Program-made: the position numbers and the translations under genes
Notes under the pieces: model-generated
What the model saw: the letters and a program-made list of their open reading frames with translations, nothing else
Database searches by the model: none
Told to the model about the DNA's origin: nothing
Assembly: GCA_949840905.1 (NCBI GenBank)
Contig: CATKXW010000016.1
Location: 1-47,128, forward strand
DNA: 47,128 nucleotides
Reading direction: 5' to 3'
DNA from: an uncultured Eggerthellaceae bacterium
GTDB lineage: Bacteria; Actinomycetota; Coriobacteriia; Coriobacteriales; Eggerthellaceae
Shown: piece after piece, positions 44,036-47,128 of the stretch
Numbering within the stretch: position 1 is the stretch's first letter
Layout: each line of letters begins with the position of its first letter

Positions 44036-45424
44036 TCACAGCACCGCCAGATCGCGCTCGAGCTCCCAGGGGGTGACGATGCGCTGATACTCGTTCCATA
44101 CCCGGCGCTTCTCTCTCACCAGATACCCATGGATATGCTCTCCCAGGGTCTCGCGCATCAGCTCGCTCTGAGCGAGCAGCTCCACCGCCTCGCCCAAGGT
44201 CTCGGGCAGGGTGAGGATGCCTTGGGTGCGCAGATCCTGGCGCGAGAGCTGGAAGAGGTCCTGCTCCTCGCAGGGCGCCTCCAGCGGCAGCTCCTCCTCG
44301 ATGCCGCGAAGGCCGGCGGCCAGCATGGCGGCGAAGGCGAGATAAGGGTTAGCGGCAGGGTCGGGGTTGCGCAGCTCCACGCGGCATGCCTCCTCGCGCT
44401 GGGGGCGATAGCCGGGAATGCGCACGAGGGTGGAGCGGTTGTCCTTCGCCCACGACAGATAGGTGGGGGCTTCGCTGCCCGCCACGAGCCGCTTATAGGA
44501 GTTCACGTACTGGTTCGTGATGGCGCAGAACTCCGGTGCATACTTCAGAAGCCCCGCTATGTAGTGCTTGGCCACCTTCGATAGCCGATACCCCGACGGA
44601 TCCTCTGCGTCGAAGAACGCGTTGCGACCGTCCAGGGTGAACAGGCTCTGATGCACGTGCATGCCCGAACCGGGCGCATCGACCATGGGCTTGGGCATGA
44701 AAGAGGCATGCACGCCGTGCTTCAGCGCTATCTCCTTCACCACCAGCTTGTAGGTCATCACCGCATCGGCCATAGAGAGCGCATCGGCGTAGCGCAGGTC
44801 TATCTCATGTTGGGAGGGACCCTTCTCATGATGGGAGTACTCGACGGGAATGCCCATCTTCTCGAGCGTGATGATGGTGTCGCGCCGCAAGTCGCTCGCC
44901 GAATCGAGAGAAGTGAGGTCGAAGTAGCTGCCCCTATCGAGCACCTCGGTGCCGTGGGCATCTTTGAAGTAGAAGTATTCCAGCTCAGGCCCCACGTTGA
45001 ACACATATCCCGTAGCCGCGGCCTTCTGCACCATGCGTTCCAGCACATGGCGCGGGTCGCCCTCGAACGGCTGGCCGTTGGGCATGCGGATGTTGCAGAA
45101 CATGCGAGCGACCGCATCGGTCTCGGGGCGCCAGGGCAGCACTTGGAAGGTGGAGGGGTCAGGAAAGGCGAGCATGTCCGACTCGCACACTTCTGAGAAG
45201 CCCTGGATGCAGCTGCCGTCGAAGCCCATGCCGTCGGTGAGAGCGGCCTCCAGCTCATCGGGTACGATCGCGAAGGATTTCATGGAGCCGAGCACGTCAG
45301 TGAACCAGAGGCGGATGAAATGCACATCGCGGCTCTCCACGGTACGCAGCACGTAGTTCTGCTCAGGGGTGAGCACAGAGGTGCCGCTAGGGGATGCAGG
45401 GTCGTTCAGGTGGTCGAAGGTCAT
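44036..45424 (-). CDS. glnA: Type I (alpha) glutamine synthetase
   Basis: 462 residues. Active-site motifs: MGFDGSCIQGF, VGPELEYFYF, the ATP-site KPMVDAPGSGMHVHQS and YLSWAKDNRSTLVRIPG, plus VELRNPDPAANPYLAFAAML. The region where GSI-beta enzymes carry the adenylylated Tyr (NLY) reads LFQLSRQDL, so adenylylation control is not expected; feedback control by glutamine is typical of GSI-alpha. It assimilates ammonia. It is followed by the GlnR-like gene and preceded by a promoter with GAAAC repeats at 45535-45566. Binding site before the ATG is weak. Confidence 0.95.
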   Translation of the reverse strand: MTFDHLNDPASPSGTSVLTPEQNYVLRTVESRDVHFIRLWFTDVLGSMKSFAIVPDELEAALTDGMGFDGSCIQGFSEVCESDMLAFPDPSTFQVLPWRPETDAVARMFCNIRMPNGQPFEGDPRHVLERMVQKAAATGYVFNVGPELEYFYFKDAHGTEVLDRGSYFDLTSLDSASDLRRDTIITLEKMGIPVEYSHHEKGPSQHEIDLRYADALSMADAVMTYKLVVKEIALKHGVHASFMPKPMVDAPGSGMHVHQSLFTLDGRNAFFDAEDPSGYRLSKVAKHYIAGLLKYAPEFCAITNQYVNSYKRLVAGSEAPTYLSWAKDNRSTLVRIPGYRPQREEACRVELRNPDPAANPYLAFAAMLAAGLRGIEEELPLEAPCEEQDLFQLSRQDLRTQGILTLPETLGEAVELLAQSELMRETLGEHIHGYLVREKRRVWNEYQRIVTPWELERDLAVL

Positions 45425-45534
45425 GAGGGGATCGGCTCGTCTTTCTCGTGAGCGCAGACGAATGGAGCAGAGGGCACGCGCCTGTCAGGGAGCGCCCTTC
45501 TTTCGTGCGCAGGGGGTCCTTCCATCGCCGCATT

Positions 45535-45566
45535 ATTATAAAGGCGTTTCGTTTCCACCACGTTTC
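45535..45566 (-). promoter_or_regulatory. glnA promoter with GAAAC-n6-GAAAC element
   Basis: On the minus strand a perfect TATAAT (45535-45540) lies downstream of GAAAC-gtggtg-GAAAC (45551-45566), with a further GAAAC directly adjacent (45546-45550). The -35 position (about 45558-45563) reads ACGTGG, not a consensus hexamer. GAAAC/GTnAC half sites spaced by 6 are typical of GlnR boxes in actinobacteria, so this may be an activator-dependent promoter bound by the neighbouring regulator. Confidence 0.5.
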
Positions 45567-45577
45567 GAGCGCCAGCG

Positions 45578-45612
45578 AAAAAGGGGCACCGGGCGGATCG
45601 GCCCGGTGCCCC
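45578..45612 (-). terminator. Strong intrinsic terminator of rpmE
   Basis: GGGGCACCGGGC and GCCCGGTGCCCC form a perfect 12-bp stem with a 6-nt loop, followed on the minus strand by five T residues. It separates rpmE from the glnA promoter. Confidence 0.92.
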
Positions 45613-45658
45613 TCTCTGGATCGCCCATGGGGCGTGAGAAGCTATGGGAAAGAGCGCC

Positions 45659-46150
45659 TTACTCGGCAGCAGCCTCGCCAGCCCCCTCAGCAGCAGGGGC
45701 CTCGGCCTCGACAGCCTCTTCCACAGCCTCGACCACTGCGTCTTCGGCGGCCTCAGCAGCATCGACGGCAGCTTCCTCAGCAGCCTCGGGCTCGGCCGGC
45801 TTCTCGGCCTCCTTCTTGGCGAACTCAGCAGCGCGCTTGGCCTTCTCAGCGGCCTTCGCCTCGCGCTCAGCCTTGCGCTTCTCTTCAGCAGCAGCCACCT
45901 CAGCAGCGCGCTTGGCCTTGCGCTCGGCCTCACGGCTGGCCACCTGCTCGGTAGCGGAGCCGAAACGATCGGCGAAGCGCTGGACGCGACCGCCGGTATC
46001 GATGAGCTTCTGGGTGCCGGTGTAGAACGGATGACATGCGTTGCAGATGTCGATCTTCAACTCGGGCTTGGTGGAGTGGGTGGTGAACGTGTTGCCGCAG
46101 CTGCACTTCACGACGCATTCCATGTATTCCGGATGGATGCCTTGCTTCAT
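45659..46150 (-). CDS. rpmE: 50S ribosomal protein L31 (zinc type) with long charged tail
   Basis: 163 residues. Residues 1 to about 70 are a normal L31 ([35 protein letters not shown]), with the zinc ligands Cys16, Cys18, Cys36 and Cys39. The rest (about 72-163) is a tail of Ala, Glu, Lys and Arg that starts basic ([20 protein letters not shown]) and ends acidic (Ala/Glu-Val repeats), probably one long helix or disordered. Normal L31 is 66-80 residues long. AAGGAG lies 8 nt before the ATG. It is monocistronic: it has its own promoter, leader and terminator. Confidence 0.93.
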   Translation of the reverse strand: MKQGIHPEYMECVVKCSCGNTFTTHSTKPELKIDICNACHPFYTGTQKLIDTGGRVQRFADRFGSATEQVASREAERKAKRAAEVAAAEEKRKAEREAKAAEKAKRAAEFAKKEAEKPAEPEAAEEAAVDAAEAAEDAVVEAVEEAVEAEAPAAEGAGEAAAE

Positions 46151-46174
46151 GGTAGGTAGATCTCCTTTTTTCGC

Positions 46175-46228
46175 CCTTGGTTTCCGACCAAGGTGAGACG
46201 ATCACGGTATCCGCCGCGAAAAACGGCG
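46175..46228 (-). promoter_or_regulatory. rpmE leader with two hairpins (possible L31 autoregulatory leader)
   Basis: Between the putative start (near 46231) and the binding site there are two stems on the minus strand: CGCCG/CGGCG (46212-46228) and CCTTGGT/ACCAAGG (46175-46193). The second ends about 10 nt before AAGGAG. L31 leader RNAs are known in actinobacteria and other groups; I cannot tell if this one matches a described class. Confidence 0.45.
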
Positions 46229-46237
46229 AACTTGTAA

Positions 46238-46246
46238 AGGATAGCA
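46238..46246 (-). promoter_or_regulatory. Putative extended -10 promoter of rpmE
   Basis: TGCTATCCT on the minus strand fits the extended -10 pattern, giving a leader of about 80 nt. Confidence 0.4.
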
Positions 46247-46335
46247 CAGCTTTCCCACCGTGCAAGAGCAGGACGGTCCGATAGCGCCCACCGCTCGTTC
46301 GACAGCGGCAGCAAGCCCTTCATATAGAGAAGTAG

Positions 46336-46347
46336 AGGTCGCGACCT
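46336..46347. repeat. 12-bp palindrome with an extra half site
   Basis: AGGTCGCGACCT is self-complementary; its half GCGACCT recurs at 46364-46370. It lies about 90 bp upstream of the rpmE promoter, in a stretch (46260-46517) without genes. It may be an operator, or chance. Confidence 0.4.
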
Positions 46348-46459
46348 ACGCCGAGATCGCCCCGCGACCTGGCCGCTTCCGATGCTTCGACTATCGCGTT
46401 CGATCCATGGTCGATCCCCATTCCGACATGCTCCATCGCATGACGAGAGCGTTGCATCG

Positions 46460-46492
46460 CGCAGCAAGAGGGATCCTCCCTCTCCTGCTGCG
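46460..46492. repeat. Long imperfect hairpin
   Basis: CGCAGCA-AGAGGGA (46460-46473) and TCCCTCT-cc-TGCTGCG (46477-46492) form a 14-bp stem with a 2-nt bulge. There is no T run. It follows the truncated gene that ends at 46518. Confidence 0.6.
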
Positions 46493-46517
46493 CTGCCGCG
46501 TCTTGTCGATACGTTCG

Positions 46518-46745
46518 TTAGCGTGCGAGGCCGACCGTGTAGTGCAGACGCGCTATCGGATAGCTGGTGGTGCTCGCGCCGCCTTCGGCGTCTTTCTCGG
46601 GAAGGACCAGGGAGTGCAGGTCGGCACCGTCCGAGAAGGCAAGGTCGTAGCGGATGCGCAGATGCGCACCGTTCCTTCCGAACCTCGGAAAGGATGCGAG
46701 GTCGCTGCCCGAGAGCATGCTCGGGGAAGCCTCTGAAAGCGTCAT
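46518..46745 (-). pseudogene. Truncated paralogue of the gene at the right edge
   Basis: A minus-strand frame of 75 codons from ATG 46745, with a TGA stop two codons upstream of this ATG and no binding site. Codon use is like that of real genes here. Its end (Y..L...D....LP, then YPIARLHYTVGL) matches, in order, the end of the protein at 46928-47128 (Y..L...D....MP, then EPVARIVFTVDL), as does the upstream SGSDL versus SADDL. The N-terminal part is missing; coding-like pieces in other frames upstream to about 46840 suggest frameshifts. The function of the family is unknown. Confidence 0.5.
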
Positions 46746-46866
46746 CCGTCAAGAGAATCGCCCCGTCTCCTTGACGTACCCACAGCCGAAGGATCGATGG
46801 TTTTCTCCGTTGACAGAGAGAGACGCGAAGCTGGCCCCCTCGCATCTCCCTCTTCCCACCGAACAA

Positions 46867-46900
46867 GGTGCGAAGGTGCGCGATCGCACTCCTTCGCACC
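46867..46900 (-). terminator. Strong hairpin after the right-edge gene
   Basis: GGTGCGAAGG and CCTTCGCACC form a perfect 10-bp stem with an inner TGCG/CGCA extension. On the minus strand only a weak TTGTTC follows. Its position 28 bp after the stop at 46928 suggests that it ends that transcript. The interval 46746-46866 holds only the possible frameshifted upstream part of the truncated gene. Confidence 0.5.
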
Positions 46901-46927
46901 CTCCCCCTTCCCCTATCGTCGATCCCT

Positions 46928-47128
46928 TTAGAACCTCTCATGGACGAGCCCTGTGAGGTCCACCGTGAACACGATGCGGGCCACAGGCTCGCTCGCAGCA
47001 TCGGATATGGGCATCTCGAAGACATCGAAGCCAGAAAGGAGCTTGATGGCATAGGTCAAAGAGAGCTCTCCTGGATATGCGAGGTTGCCAAGGACATCTG
47101 CTGTCAGGTCATCTGCTGAGATGTCTGA
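46928..47128 (-). CDS. Unknown protein, C-terminal 66 residues, cut by the window edge
   Basis: From the right edge a minus-strand frame with good codon use runs to TAA at 46928-46930. It encodes alternating hydrophobic stretches (LSLTYAIKLLSGFDVFEMPI, ARIVFTVDLTGLVHERF) that look like beta strands of an Ig-like or similar all-beta domain. I do not recognise the family. A truncated relative lies just downstream at 46518-46745, so this is probably the intact member of a tandem pair. Confidence 0.65.
   Translation of the reverse strand, partial: SDISADDLTADVLGNLAYPGELSLTYAIKLLSGFDVFEMPISDAASEPVARIVFTVDLTGLVHERF

Overview
This window is most likely part of the chromosome of a high-GC, low-complexity-lifestyle actinobacterium of the class Coriobacteriia (Eggerthellaceae-like). 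That is inferred from the gene repertoire: a GlnR-type orphan regulator beside glnA, a GSI-alpha glutamine synthetase, a membrane pyrophosphatase, the paired TIGR03960/TIGR03936 genes, and short-form HisG with HisZ. I cannot name the species. GC-rich codon use is even from about 3.8 kb to 46.2 kb; both ends are visibly different and carry gene debris.

Left end (1-3.8 kb): an AT-richer stretch with the tail of an unknown gene, the decayed 3' end of a tyrosine integrase, an AEC-family permease, an XRE regulator with a zinc ribbon, a frameshifted IS256/Mutator-like transposase start, and two related short coding ends in opposite orientation. It reads as the scar of one or more mobile elements.

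3.8-14.1 kb (minus strand): the cell-shape operon mreB-mreC-mreD-mrdA-rodA, continuing into a DUF697 membrane protein, the radical SAM protein TIGR03960, its partner TIGR03936 and a DUF1648 protein. 14.3-21.8 kb (minus): a compact histidine operon hisZG(fused)-D-C-B-H-A-F-I, without hisE. 22.3-22.75 kb (plus): tRNA-His, tRNA-Lys and a CAT-anticodon tRNA.

22.9-26.1 kb (plus): a CDF metal exporter and a CPA1 Na+/H+ antiporter. 26.1-32.6 kb (minus): hppA-rnhA-rsmI-ygjP-like-MATE and a TPR-like membrane protein. 32.8-34.8 kb (plus): an LTA-synthase-like sulfatase. 35.0-43.3 kb (minus): the translation cluster rimP-nusA-infB-rbfA, then nrnA-truB-ribF. 43.4-46.2 kb (minus): rpmE, then glnA with a GlnR-like orphan regulator. 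Right end (46.3-47.1 kb): two related gene ends, one truncated, separated by strong hairpins.

The most interesting points are the HisZ-HisG fusion in one polypeptide; a leader before rimP-nusA-infB in which a complete intrinsic terminator sits 8 nt from the ribosome binding site, with a possible competing antiterminator; a NusA whose C-terminus ends in a Cys3His zinc-finger-like motif, with no ylxR gene next to it; the glnA/GlnR pair with a GAAAC-n6-GAAAC element over the -35 region; and an L31 protein carrying a tail longer than its ribosomal core. All were read by eye; no alignments or database searches were run.
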